Shown piece after piece: positions 22,986-34,243 of a stretch of 64,000 nucleotides of DNA. The stretch covers positions 12,932,338-12,996,337 of the forward strand of contig CM034401.1 in NCBI GenBank assembly GCA_019925095.2. The letters run 5' to 3'. The DNA is from Dendrolimus kikuchii (taxonomy: Eukaryota; Arthropoda; Insecta; Lepidoptera; Lasiocampidae). Position 1 is the stretch's first letter; the number at the start of each line of letters is the position of its first letter. Under the pieces are notes generated by a model, which made no database searches, was not told the origin of the DNA, and worked only from the letters and a program-made list of their open reading frames with translations. A program made the translations under genes and the position numbers.

Positions 22986-23761
22986 CATATAAGTAGAATA
23001 AATAAAGAGAAAAAAGAAGAAAGAAAGAAAAAAATAAACCCCTTTTCTAAGCAGTAGGACGATTATGAAGTAAAATGTTAGTAAAGGAATTCAGGTATGT
23101 TCTAGCTTTTTGACTACTACTACATTCTAGCGCATATTTATTTTGTCTCCTTCACATGTTATGCTTCAAACATAAATGAGACCTAAATAACTCGAAGAGA
23201 AACAATGTCGGTTAGTTTAAAAGGAATTTTAATTTATCCTGTCGTGAATTTCACCACAAACAATTTTGCTCAGTAATTAATTAGAAATACAAGGTTTACA
23301 TGGTTTAATTAAGTTACCTTGAGTGAGCTCGCGAGTAGGATACATAAATTGATTTTATTCTGTCTTCACACTTCAATTAAGTAAGCTTCTTCGGTAGGTC
23401 TCGTAATTTTCCGTGTAATAAATAGATATGTTATGCTAACACGAAACGTCCATATTTCGCTAAATTGTTGAAATTGATTACACAAATATAATTCTAACTT
23501 AAATGAAATGAATATTTCAAAATATGTTTATTCATTTTAAACAGAATTAAAAACAAAAAATATTCAAAAGACAGCTTTCAAGATCATGCCAAAACCGTGA
23601 AAATATCTAGGTTGTTTTTACGATTAGCTACATTAGTGTATAGTATACACGACTTATCTGTCAATGTTTAACGTCATTAACGATGTAGTAGCTCAAATAA
23701 CTTTAACATTATCTTTTAAAATGCTTGTTAAAAACATTAATCAATAATATTAATAAATTCT
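22986..23761. other. AT-rich DNA, A-rich tract and degenerate repeat
   Basis: An A/G-rich run lies at 22990-23040. The segment 23625-23710 resembles the scattered repeat also seen at 3850-3960. No gene. Confidence 0.5.
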
Positions 23762-23835
23762 GTTGTTCGTGCCTACCCCGCAAGGGAACTGGCGTGAAGT
23801 TATGTATGTATGTATGTATGTATTAAAAAATTCTA
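23755..23835 (+). mobile_element. RTE tail insertion, about 60 bp
   Basis: The last 45 or so bases of the RTE frame (TGTTGTTCGTGCCTACCCCG onward) and five ATGT units. An imperfect duplication flanks it: ATTAATAAATTCT at about 23748-23761 and ATTAAAAAATTCT after the tail. Confidence 0.85.
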
Positions 23836-24332
23836 AACATGCTGTCTGTAAATTGAAGCTACTAAAAAACAACTGGAATAGACTATATAAATGACGGACA
23901 CGATGCAATTTATTATAGATTTTTTGTATGTTTGTCGATTTTCTGTTTGCTCGTGATTGTCTTAAAAACTACTGGGTCGATTTCGATGCTTTTTGCGCTG
24001 ATCAGCTTATTCTTAGACTTAAAATCTAAGCTACTTTTATTCCGGAAGTCCCACGGGAATTTTTCTGGGACTGATTTTAAATGACCCGATTTAAAAAAAT
24101 TCGAATTCCAGTGGGGTTTTTTTGAGTTATCGATAGCAAATTTTATAAATGTGATATTTTATTCCAGGAATCATCAATTTGAAATTGTTCTGGTGATTAA
24201 AAATTAGCTTATTCCGGCACATTTTTCACATAGCTTACATTCCTTGTTAAATACTGTGGTACTTTGTGTACCGGGAATCCCGCGGGAATTTCAAGTCGAG
24301 CGTGGACGAATTCGCGGGCATATCCTAGTTTT
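23836..24332 (-). repeat. Interspersed repeat B, minus orientation
   Basis: Reverse complement of the family at 53101-53690, with blocks GGTCGATTTCGATGCTTTTT, TTAGCTTATTCCGGCACATT, GTGGTACTTTGTGTACCGGG and CGAATTCGCGGGCATATCCT in inverted order. It spans the whole segment. Confidence 0.65.
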
Positions 24333-24944
24333 AATATAAAACCTACTTACGTCATTGAGGAAGATTTTCATAAGCAGAATTGCATAGGATAATCTGCAGT
24401 AAAATTTTACTGCAATAATAAAATTGAATTGTAAAATCAGAAGTGCTGTGCCGGTAGCGATATGATAAACCCGTACCACAGTTCCAGTATCGTGGAACAG
24501 TATAAATAAAAGCATTGGGAATAGAATTGTCCGACGGAGCAATTTCCGTTTCCGTAAGATGAAGCGGGATTTCCATCTTGCAACGAAGGCAAGCGCGGCG
24601 GAGTAAAATTTACATTCCATCGGTTTACGAGTATATCGAAGTCCACTCGACTTTGAGTAAACATCTCGCTAAGTAAATATTTTATTAACAGTCCTTTACG
24701 CGAGTTTGTTGAAGGTAAGTAAATGCTAACATGTAAAGCTTGAATACTTCATCTTGTATTGACAAAAAAGAAACTTAAAATTTACCTCAGATGAACAAAA
24801 TATGTAGACCGAGCCACAAGCCCACAGAATGAAGCCTGAGGTAGAATGGAAGTGGAGTTAAGGTACGTGGACGAGTTTTTACGGCACATTTGAGCGATAG
24901 CAACGGATCGAATTGGATCGTTGAGAATTTAAAAATAATAATAA
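24333..24944. other. Unrecognised, moderately GC-richer segment
   Basis: A GC-richer patch at 24440-24610 carries overlapping minus-strand open frames, none of them recognisable. A donor-like GAAG|GTAAGT lies at 24713-24722, but no matching coding exon was found. A role as an untranslated first exon of the downstream gene cannot be excluded. Confidence 0.35.
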
Positions 24945-25192
24945 TAATAATCGGCAGACAAACACACACATTGTATATCCCCAAATTAAGCAAGTTACGC
25001 TTGTGTTATGAGTAATATACAACGGACTACTCTGGGGCCGATCCCAGACACCCAGACCATAGTAAATAACGGAGAAAATACGTTTCCGAAATTTACTTAT
25101 GCCAGGAATCGAACCCGGAACCTCTGCGTTGCAGCGAGGTACGCCGGCAAAGGCTTAGCCCGCTCAACCACAGAGGCCGCCAAAAAAGAAAG
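24945..25192 (-). repeat. tRNA-derived SINE, family 2 (best copy)
   Basis: Read on the minus strand, a tRNA-like head (GCGGCCTCTGTGGTTGAGCG) carries a clear B box, GGTTCGATTCC, near 25110-25125. A body follows with CGTTATTTACTATGGTCTGG and GGGATCGGCCCCAGAGTAGT, and the element ends in (ATT)n at 24945-24950. RNA polymerase III promoters inside the head would drive transcription. It is not counted as a tRNA gene because no cloverleaf with a proper acceptor stem can be closed. Confidence 0.8.
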
Positions 25193-25589
25193 ATTAAAGT
25201 AAGATCGGTGACCTGAACCCGCTGCTTGGTCTTAACTGTGACGAAATATTGTTTAAATCTAAATTAAAAGTGTATAAACCGTGACTGTTGTGTTTTGTGC
25301 TCGCATTTTACCCTGATGATGCCCACTAAACTCGCAACCACTAAAGACGATGTTACCGAGAACGATGCTTCTCCGACATGTATAAACCTTTACTACTTTA
25401 GTTTCTTGTTCAATTCACTACAGCTACAGATAAACTAAGTCAATATAGTGTAGACAACTTCAGAGCAAAACATAAAGAAAAGTCGCAGCCAACCTGATTT
25501 GAACTACCTAATATATAATGAATGACATGTGGGCAAACTTACAACGCATTTGTAATTATATTACAGCGATAGTTGTCTATATCGAAATT
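25193..25589. other. No gene recognised
   Basis: Mixed-composition DNA with no recognised exon or repeat. Confidence 0.5.
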
Positions 25590-25770
25590 GCAGCGCCATT
25601 TATTTTACTAATCCGTCTATTCCAAGTAAACGACGTCATTTATCGGGATAAATAGTATCCTAAGTTACTCCCCGTAATATAAGTTAGCTTCGTTTCGAAT
25701 TTAATTGAAATTCATTCAATAGTTTTTACGTGATGCTGTAACGGACAGACAGACAAAAATTCTAAAAATT
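25590..25770 (+). repeat. Interspersed repeat C, fragment
   Basis: CGGGATAAATAGTATCCTAA then AATTCATTCAATAGTTTTTA and ACGGACAGACAGAC match the order of blocks in 14935-15345 and 49700-50140. Confidence 0.6.
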
Positions 25771-25904
25771 ACACATTCGGAATCTCCTGGTGCGAATTGC
25801 CCTCCGTGATTTTTTTCTACATTTTCAAACGTAATGTACAAACTAGAACCATTTACAGATTTATTATAGTATAGACTATGTATCCTTTATATTTTTATGT
25901 ATAT

Positions 25905-25985
25905 GGTATCAAGAACGTTAATATTCAAGTACAATCGACGTGGGCGATGTTATCGCCCATGGCGATTTCTTCCAGACAACCTTTC
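25905..25985 (+). repeat. LINE 3'-tail fragment (family D)
   Basis: ATCAAGAACGTTAATATTCA, AGTACAATCGACGTGGGCGA and TTTCTTCCAGACAACC. It is paired with the similar fragment at 18535-18600. Confidence 0.6.
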
Positions 25986-26316
25986 AATGGAGTATGATAT
26001 TAAAGTAAAAGTAATAAAGGCATAAAATGAATATCATAAGGTTAATTGTAGCTTAGACATTTTACATGGAATAAATAAAAACAAATTATTTTAATAAGTG
26101 ACATAATCGTTTTGTTTTTATTGTTTCAAAGATTTCAAAGGTTATTTATTCCATTTATCTAAGAAGGTTTCTATAATTTCACCTCTGAAGATTTTGAAAC
26201 ACAAACTAACATATAAGAAAGACTACAAAAGTAGGTTTCTAAACCAATATTCGTATAATTATTTTAGTTTATAATTAATTATTGTAATTATTAGTCATAA
26301 AAGAAAATAAAATCAT
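25986..26316. other. AT-rich DNA without recognised gene
   Basis: Nothing recognised. Confidence 0.5.
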
Positions 26317-26540
26317 CTATGTATAAAAATGAATTGACGTTTGTTAGTCTCAAAAAAAAACTCGAGAACGACTGAACCGATTTACCTAATTTTGGTTTTG
26401 AGATATTTATTTATAAGTCCAAGGAAGGTTTAAAAGATGAGAAAATATAAATGGAAAGTAAAAAAAAGTAGTAACTCTTTTATTTTTCATACCTTTAGAA
26501 GATTAGACACAAAAATAATTTCTGAACGCATTATAAATAT
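26317..26540 (-). repeat. Inverted copy of the CTAGCTGACCCGG repeat
   Basis: CTCGAGAACGACTGAACCGA, CCTAATTTTGGTTTTGAGAT and CCAAGGAAGGTTTAAAAGAT are the reverse complement of the 3' half of 2862-3232. Confidence 0.65.
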
Positions 26541-26688
26541 TTGACCACAGACAGTGTGACATATTATAAAAATCAATGTGCTTCTAAATCATTGATCAGA
26601 TAGTAATAAAACTTTGGTATGATGTTCTGAGGACTCTCTAGTGTGTTTGTGGCTTAAAAAAATCTATATATCTATAAAAATAAAAAAC

Positions 26689-26751
26689 AACGTTTATATG
26701 TTTGTCTTTAATGTCTTTTAGGAAGACTTTAAAGACAAACATATAAACATT
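26689..26751. repeat. Hairpin, 29-bp arms, 5-base loop
   Basis: Left arm 26689-26717 and right arm 26723-26751 are reverse complements with two mismatches, separated by TTAGG. The core arm sequence is TTTATATGTTTGTCTTTAA. Confidence 0.9.
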
Positions 26752-26823
26752 GCATTGATCAAATTCTGATGAAATTTTAGTAGGGTGTGCTGAGTACGCG
26801 CGCGAGGGTTTGTGGCCCAAAAA

Positions 26824-27228
26824 TCTTTATATATAAAATTCTTCCATTGGTGTGTATGCCACTGAACTCTTCCTAAATGATTGAAGCGATTTGATGAATT
26901 TTTTGTGTTGTGTTCAAATGGGTGCCGGCATGGTTTAGATTCAAATTTGAACCAGGTAGGTGGTGATGCAATCGGGTTCTGGGATTTTTGTGAAATAATT
27001 TTTTGTGTGTGTTCAAGTAGATCTAGGGATAGTTTAGATTCATGATTAGACGGTAGGTGGTGCCGCTAAACTCCTAAAATATGGGACCAATTTTGATTTT
27101 TTTTTTCTGTTTGTGCAAGTGAATTCGAAAATGATTTAGATTAATAATTGGTCCCGGTCGATGGCACTGCAATCGGGTTCTAGATTTTAATTTTTTAAGA
27201 CACGACAACGTCTGCCGCGTACAGATAG
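26824..27228 (+). mobile_element. Helitron, Lep1-like, with internal tandem units
   Basis: Begins A|TCTTTATATATAAAATTC. Contains about three diverged repeats of a block that includes TTTAGATT, GGTAGGTGG and a GGGTTCT element. Ends with GACAACGTCTGCCGCGTACAGATAG, where the terminal C of CTAG has become A. Confidence 0.65.
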
Positions 27229-28080
27229 TAACTAATATTTTTAGTTCTATTCCCGTATGTTTTTATTTCTGTTCAGAAAATGTGGACATTGTACTTTGTG
27301 TATTTGTACATTGTACATCGTACTACTGTTTATAATGAGAGTGAAAGAACTTACGTATTCCCGAAATAATGAGGCCTACATTGCTTCAGAATTTAGTGAA
27401 ATGCAAAATAAACATTTACGAATTGTCATGTTAATTTCTACATAGCGTAAGGTGAACTTTCAACTACTAAAATAACATTTGATGCTTAACCTGTAACTTC
27501 GCTTAATAAATTGCAAATCTTTTTAGATGCTCCTAAATTTTCGCCTGAAATATTTGATCGTCTTGTGATCTTTACGAAATTTCATAGGTCTAAAAACTGA
27601 ATATTAATATGGGGCTCTTCAAAAAGGGCGTAAACGCATATGTAACAGAGATTCGGGTAAGAAAGTACCAAATATACTAAATATTAACTATTTGGGCAGG
27701 GTTTTCTCTTTTTTATTGTTCAGCCTTTGATGTGACTATTCACACAGCACAGTAAGCAATGAACACCGTCTACAGGCCGCTACGCCTTTTATACGAAAAT
27801 ACTACCCTACAAAACAATAACATTGCATCATTGCTAAAAATATCGATTACATCAGTGTTGCCAAGATCACAAAAACAATTATAATAATTAGTTACTGACG
27901 CACTAAATTATCTAGACGATAATTTAGTGGGCTTATAAAATATACTAACCGGTAGAAAATGGTAATTTAATTATAAATCGACTAAAAAGATTATCTGTGA
28001 CGATTGTCTATGTGATATTAATATACACTATGGTTCTCATGACTACTGTGGTGGACATCTAGTAACACATATTTAAAGTT
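27229..28080. other. AT-rich DNA without recognised gene
   Basis: Short open frames only. The + strand frame at 27257-27445 starts with a hydrophobic stretch but has no domain and no splice donor in the right phase. Confidence 0.5.
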
Positions 28081-28200
28081 TCAATGTAGTAGGTAACGTA
28101 TCGGCTCGCTTAATGTTGCAGATGTACATGGGCGACAGTAGCCACTTGCCATCAAGTGGACCCGTTTGCCAGTTAGCCTACAAGCAAACGTAAAAAAATC
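28081..28200 (+). repeat. LINE/SINE 3'-tail repeat, decayed
   Basis: TTAATGTTGCAGATGTACAT, GCCACTTGCCATCAAGTGGA and a decayed end at CAAGCAAACG. Same family as 40430-40545. Confidence 0.6.
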
Positions 28201-28929
28201 ACATGTAATTGTAACAGAGTATTTATTAGCTAAAAGGTTTTGCATCCAGATATGCTCATTTAAGTTCCTCTGTTTCATGGGAACGGACGACATTCTCACC
28301 ACATTTGTTCAAAGTAGTTTGATAGGTATCAGGCATCAGTTATTTCGATATGCATATTTATTTTTACGTGGTAATTGTAAAAGTAGTGTAGCGTAGTAAC
28401 ACTCCGTTTTATTAAATCCCACATAACTAGTATTAGATGTGGGTGCAGTAGCCACTATATCATGACTTACATTTATTACAAGAATACTAATCTATAAAGT
28501 AACCATTGGATTCCCTAGGGGCCTTTCGTTGTATATTAATAATGTCAACCCTACTAAACGGAATCTATACATGTAAACATGAGTAATATATTATAAACCA
28601 ATATTCAGGATCTTAAGGAAATTGATTACATCGAAGTTATTGGCAATATATACAGTTGATTTAACTTGTAACGACATCGGTTGTAATGACTTTTTGGTTA
28701 TAGCGACGTAACACTTCAGTCTCTTAGAGTGTACATTTAAAAGAAAATAATTTGGATATAGCGACTTCGGATGTAACACCGATTTCGGGTGGCGACTAGC
28801 TTTTAAGAGTCAACAAACTAACACACGAAAATTCATTCACAGCATCATAAAGTTTTCTAACTTTTTGTTTACATCCACAAATGGTCAGTAGTTGTAATAA
28901 TACATATTTTTCATAAATGTTCAGGTAGA
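28201..28929. other. AT-rich DNA without recognised gene
   Basis: No exon or recognised family. Confidence 0.5.
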
Positions 28930-29640
28930 TATATCAAAATTTGAAAATCAGTTCAAATCATTGACGGAGATATCGTGTTACGAAAAAGTATTTTATCAAT
29001 TTTCGTGGGTTTCTATAACTCCTTGGAATCCACTCATCAGATCCTGACATGGTGACAATGAAAACAAAGTGGGAGTATAACCTTTCGATTAAAAAAGTAT
29101 TGGATATCGGTTCACAATAGACGGAGAATCGCATTACAAGCATACAAAAAAATTAAGCGCTCGTGTAAAATGTAATACCTACACACATATGCAAGCTTTT
29201 TTCCAATAATTTGGGGGCACGGCGTTTTTTAATTAGTAATGGTTACTTTTGATTTTTCTGGAATACACGCACCAGATCCTGACTTGGTGACTATGGCACT
29301 ATTTCAGGAGTTATAGACTCACGAGTAAAGAAAAAAAAAATGAAAATCAGTTCAAATCATTGACGGAGACATCTATCGTGTTACGAAAACGAAAACGTCG
29401 TACGAAAAAGTCTTTTATCAATTTTCATGGGTTTCTATAACTCCTTGGAATCCACTCATCGGATCCTGACATGGTGACAATGAAAACAATTTGGGAGTAT
29501 AACCTTTCGATCAAAAAAGTTTTGGATATCGGTTCACAATTGACGGAGAAATCGAGTAATGAACATACAAAAAAAAGTAATTTACAGACGAATTGAGAAC
29601 CTCCTCCTTTTTTAAGTCGGTTAATTAACTCGTTCCCCGT
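28930..29640 (+). repeat. Direct duplication inside an interspersed repeat (family F)
   Basis: About 200 bases starting TGAAAATCAGTTCAAATCAT at about 28941 recur at about 29340, offset by 399-400 bases. Both carry TTATCAATTTTCRTGGGTTT, CTTGGAATCCACTCATC and GGATATCGGTTCACAAT. The second copy has an extra short GAAAACG repetition near 29385. The right end, TTTTTTAAGTCGGTTAATTA, matches the family at 50460-51400. Confidence 0.75.
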
Positions 29641-30836
29641 CCGTCTGCCTGTTTATCTGTATGTTCGCTAACTCCTTCTAAACCACGCAACGGATTTTTA
29701 AGCGGTTTTCACCATCAATTAGGTAATTTTTACTGAAGGTGTTATATATAAAAAACCTAATTAAGTTTTTATGTAAGTAAAATAGAGCTATTTGCCAGAG
29801 TTTAACCCGCAGCTTAGCCGCGGAGAAAACTTAAGCAGGCATATACTTATACCGTGTAAAGAAGATATAACTATATATAACATTTGTATTATAGGTTTGT
29901 GTCATGTATAGTACGTTACTTTCGTTTTATATCCATTTACCCAAAAATAATAGAGACATCCCAATTTTGTGCTGAGATTAAACATTATTCGTCTCAAATA
30001 GCCCGCTTTTATGGAGTCAGAGCCGTGAAATTTGACCCTTTTATAAGTTGCGGGTCAGGCCGGCGGTGGCTTTTAAGTAATTATGAAATAATGCGTATAA
30101 TTACACAGTAGTTTTCCCACTCTCCGTGTCACATTAAAAAGCGTTTAAAGTAGAAATTTATGATACCATGCGGACAGTTTCTGTGAGGGACTGTTTTTGG
30201 TTTGTAGAGAGTTGTCTTGCTCGAGTTTTATTAAAATTAAATTATGGTGTCACCGTAGCTTTCCATTCATCTATGCTTGCGTAAACTTCTTATTCTCCAA
30301 AACTGGCCCATTGTTCAGAATACATGGTATTTCATAATTATGTATTCTTTTTACACAAAATACATACCCGTATACCAAAATGTACGACATTTTGTGTATT
30401 CCCATAACCATAAACATAAAAGAAATCAATCTACACATAAAATAGACGTTGTAATTATAGTACATAAACGTAAGTTGCTTAACTTGGAAATATACAGTTT
30501 GTGTGTTTGTTTGTCTGCTGATATATATTTATCTATAATACATATTTTACTACAGATGTTGTTCTATTAATTACTGTTGACAGTGATAAAATTATTAAAA
30601 AGCACTGTGTATATATATAACACAGGTTTTTCGTTGAGGTGAGAAAGCTTTGTACGCAATCCACTGCCCGGGGCAACAGTGAGATTGCGCAGGAAACACG
30701 GCGAATTCCAAATACCTACTAAACCATCTCGATCATCCGAGCCAGAGTCGCAAGACAGCTGAGCCGTAATAATTTTTTGCTCTAGTGACGGTAAGGCTTT
30801 ATATGGTTATCTCCACCAAAGTCGTATTATTTCAAT
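29641..30836. other. AT-rich DNA with one unrecognised GC-richer patch
   Basis: The patch at 30625-30770 has mixed composition but no sustained frame and no repeat match in the window. No gene called. Confidence 0.5.
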
Positions 30837-31106
30837 TACATACATACATACATACATACATAACTTCACGCCAGTTCCCTTGCGGGGTAGGCACGAACAA
30901 CAGAGCGCCATTTAGGCTTATTCTTACACACCTCACTTGCTTCTTTGACATTCATAACTCTTGTCATGCACGCTCGTCTGTTCTTAAGGCTCCTAACATC
31001 ACCTTCTGCTAGTACACGATCAATTTGATCATGGAAAGTGTGTCGTGGTCTTCCACGACTTCTGCATCCATCCACTTTTGCATTGTATATCTGTTTATTC
31101 ATTCTT
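30837..31106 (-). mobile_element. RTE 3'-end fragment, about 265 bp
   Basis: The tail (CATA)n at 30839-30862 is followed by the last 78 codons of the RTE protein on the minus strand, ending in YPARELA and stop. The open frame from here matches copy B with a few substitutions. An imperfect duplication (TATTTCAATTA before the tail, TATTTTAATTA after 31108) supports a TPRT insertion. Confidence 0.85.
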
Positions 31107-31327
31107 CTACTATTTTAATTAGTAGATCTAAAATTTATTTTGTGCCGTGTCTCCCAATTTATACAAGAATCATTACATTTCTAACCAATTTTAGAACATA
31201 AGAATCACTCTACTCAAAAACCCTCATACAGTGTCTCCAGATTGAGAACTATTTTTTTGTTGGGCATCAAAAAAGTTTGGGGTAAGGTATTAAAAAATTT
31301 GTCTTTAGGATGTAAAAATTCAAGACT

Positions 31328-31490
31328 GAATAAGTTGGCGGTAGGTTAAAAAGCTTTAACAATACTCATTGACCCTTAACATCTTTGTCTTCCGTGCTCA
31401 AAGCTACTGAAAAGTGATCGAAACTTCGGAATAATAGAAATAAAATAAATCACCGAGCGTGAAACCGTTAAAACGTAGTTTTATTAAATT
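31328..31490 (+). repeat. Interspersed repeat H
   Basis: AAGTTGGCGGTAGGTTAAAA, CTACTGAAAAGTGATCGAAA and GTTAAAACGTAGTTTTATTA match the copy at 5815-5960. Confidence 0.65.
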
Positions 31491-32154
31491 TCCAAAACTC
31501 AATTTGTAGACCTTGCTTGCCCTTACATAAAACAACCGCAGTAAAAATAAATTTTACAGTTATGAATAAAATAATATAAAATATGAAATATGTTATGTAT
31601 ATTTGTTTCTCATATGGAAATAGTGCTAGTACCTAAAATTGCAGCTCACACAGATGTCTAGCATGTACGTGACTCATTATATCCTTTTGAGAGCGACGTC
31701 TTTTACGTACACAGACAGACAAGCTCCTTTAGCTCTCTTGCTTATATTTGCACGAAAATTAGATTGGTATACGAGATGACAAGTTTTATGATGTAGAATA
31801 AAAATTGCTTCGCGTTTCATGCAATACGAATACCACTTTTATTAATATATTATATAATCACGTGTGCTTTTTAATTATTGATAAATTTATTTTTATAGAA
31901 ATTAGGACACGTAGAATGAAATAAGTCAAACAATGTATGAGCATTATATTAAAAATAAATTAAAGTAAAAAAATACCAAAAAACACGCTTTAGTAGCAAA
32001 TCGAACTAAAAGGCAGAAAATATTTTTTTTGTCTATAAATATATCGACTAAACCTATGAATTTATTTTTATATTGAAAGTTTCGTTCAGCTATGTAGCTT
32101 CCAGATCGTCATATAAATCAAAGAGCGGGCCTAACACACAAAATTTATAATCAC
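31491..32154. other. AT-rich DNA without recognised gene
   Basis: Nothing recognised. Confidence 0.5.
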
Positions 32155-32345
32155 TAGTTAAATTACGCTTGTAACACGGGTGACATACTATAACGGCCAA
32201 CTCTGAGGCCATTGCCACACATACCCGACCAAAGTAGATAACGAAAAGATCGTTTAAGAAATCAAATCAGGACCTATGTTCCAGTAAACCAAGCATGCCC
32301 TTTTTTTCAAGAAGATAAACCCGTTGACGGACATAACTATGTGGG
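32155..32345 (-). repeat. tRNA-derived SINE, family 2, minus orientation (degenerate)
   Basis: TTACGCTTGTAACACGGGTG, ACGGCCAACTCTGAGGCCAT, CCAAAGTAGATAACGAAAAG and a decayed head near 32285 follow the order of the copy at 24945-25192. Confidence 0.65.
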
Positions 32346-33369
32346 GGAGGATCAGGGTAAGGGCGTGTAGGATTCACTGGGTACTAAAACTCGTTGTGTT
32401 TTTTTCATTCGCCTATAGCCAGGACCTCGGGAAACGGAAATGTCCTGCTCCGCATAAGCCCTAGCAGGCACCGACCAAAACAGCCTCATACATTGTCACT
32501 GCAGAGCGTAAAGCACCTCGCGGCAATAGAATATAGATCAAGCATGCTATGGCCACAATATAGACACCGTCATTAGTTCGAGTCAATTCATGACTGATTT
32601 ATGTTTTAAATAATAAGACGTTGATTGAAAGGTTTATTTAAGATTTTCTATAAAAATAAGAAGGGATTGAAGGCGCAATCTGTGATTGCAGAGTGTATTA
32701 CGAATTACATATTTTACTGGACTGTAATGGGTTTAAAGAACTTTATTCTCAAAATAACGCTACAGTTCAGTTATACGAGATTAAAGAGTTTATATTCTAA
32801 CATGTCTTATAATCTAAGAGCAAGCAGAGATATATAAACTAGGTGAACAAAGGGGAAAATAATATGATAACATTTCAGAAAGGTCTTTGGTATATACAAA
32901 TTTTTAAATATTAAGTTATTAGAAATATAATTTTTCAATTTTCTTTTATATGAATTTATATTTTTACATTCCTTCACTACATTTTGTGATTTGTTGTAGA
33001 TATTAGCTCCTTCGAATTAAAATAAATCTTTTTCCGTATTTTTCTGTTTTAGAGCTCGTCTTAAATTGTATTTACATATTTTAGGAGTGAAGTTAATTAA
33101 TAATAATGGGTCTTTCTTCTATGCTCCTATCTTAGTGGTATAGGGAAACTAAGCAATTTTCCGATTTTGATAGCGCACCACAGTTTACAAATTGTGTAAG
33201 CGGGACCGAGCTAATAATAAATAGCAAGTAACACTTTACCTGTTGCGTTTGCGAATAAAGCTCAATGTAGTGTATTTACCTTTTATTTGCCTTTTATCTG
33301 TGTAAACGAAAACTGCCAATCGGAATTATAATTTGTGTAATACTTTACAATCTTTTTATTTTGTTGCAG
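32346..33369. other. No gene recognised upstream of the first identified exon
   Basis: A GC-richer patch at 32340-32560 has no recognisable coding content. The remainder is AT-rich. I looked here for a signal-peptide exon ending in phase 1 and did not find one. Confidence 0.45.
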
Positions 33370-33482
33370 TTGCGGGCATGACGGATGTCTGGGTGGAATT
33401 ACGAGCTCCAAGATTTGTGGTACATAGGCATAATGCTGAGTTGCATTGCGCTCATAATGTTGATCCCGAATCATTATACAAG
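33370..33482 (+). CDS. Beat-like gene, exon with first half of Ig1
   Basis: Acceptor TTTATTTTGTTGCAG ends at 33369 and donor GTAAAG begins at 33483. The exon enters in phase 1 (two bases complete a split codon) and leaves in phase 0. It reads AGMTDVWVELRAPRFVVHRH, then NAELHCAHNVDPESLYK. This fits the start of the mature Beat proteins: a short N-terminal strand, then the first Ig cysteine in ELHC. The upstream exon should supply a signal peptide ending one base into a codon. The reading frame continues past the donor only briefly. Confidence 0.78.
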
Positions 33483-33558
33483 GTAAAGTAACAAAGAAAA
33501 TCCATAATATCATTCATACATTTTATCCTTGCATTAATATATTACATAAACTATGATC

Positions 33559-33561
<3 letters not shown>

Positions 33562-33593
<32 letters not shown>
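33562..33593. repeat. (TA)n microsatellite
   Basis: About 16 TA units in the intron after the first identified exon. Confidence 0.9.
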
Positions 33594-33595
<2 letters not shown>

Positions 33596-33683
33596 AGTTA
33601 TTTATTATTATTGGAATTGGAAATAATTTGATTGAATTCAATCCATGACGTCACCATCCCATGAATATATCTTTCCTAAATCA

Positions 33684-34243
33684 ACGCTTGTCTATTCCTT
33701 TTCTTTATAAGGCAGTGGAATGTTTTTGGACATATCGTCGAGCCTCGTGAGATCCGAGGGATATGTGGGTCTCTCAGCGTCCGGTTCTCCACGCTCACTT
33801 CACCGGAGCAGAAGTAGTCGCGAAGAAACCGTCCGCCAAACTACGCACTAAACCTGAACCCGCACCCGTATTATCACGCTTTTACGGCACGCCACAGGAT
33901 CTAGAACAGAGTTACTGCACTGTGACGCGTGACAGAGTGCCCTACTTATCAATAGGGGGAGGAGATCCGTTGTTACCTCCGTATACAGCGACCCCTTGTG
34001 AAAGAATGATGGGAGGAGGATGTTCCTAATTAGAATTATTGTTGGTCTGGCGGTCTCGTTGCGGAGCATGGACGAGGCCATGCTCCAGAGCCATAAGTCT
34101 TGGTTAGCGGTTTCCTCCTTCTGCGAATCCGTCATGTCGCAGAAGGAGGCCGCAGAGAGGTTATGAGAGCAGGGTACGTACGCGGACCCGTTCCGCAGGC
34201 GGCGTACCGGCGGTCGTAGGCGTCACTACGCTTGTCTATTCCT
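33684..34243 (+). mobile_element. Retroelement-like insertion with 16-bp target-site duplication
   Basis: ACGCTTGTCTATTCCT occurs at 33684-33699 and at 34228-34243, flanking a 528-bp insert that is far more GC-rich than its surroundings. In one + strand frame the distal part reads SWLAVSSFCESVMSQKEAAE, then a stop, and later RRRRTGGRRRHYA. From memory this resembles the extreme C-terminus of R1-type or similar non-LTR proteins; that match is unverified. The proximal part has an 88-residue open frame (33763-34029) in another frame that I do not recognise. No poly(A) tail is present. Confidence 0.7.

Noticed and set aside
24291..24720. Possible first exon of the Beat-like gene ending at GAAG|GTAAGT
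   Set aside because: No ATG with a hydrophobic signal peptide ending in phase 1 is present. Kept only as a remote untranslated-exon possibility.
24945..25192. tRNA gene
   Set aside because: The head has A- and B-box-like elements but no closed cloverleaf, and it continues into a SINE body with (ATT)n tail. The same holds for 55745-55810.
33763..34029. 88-residue frame as a host exon
   Set aside because: It lies inside the insertion bounded by the 16-bp duplication, has no splice sites in phase with neighbouring exons, and is not recognisable.
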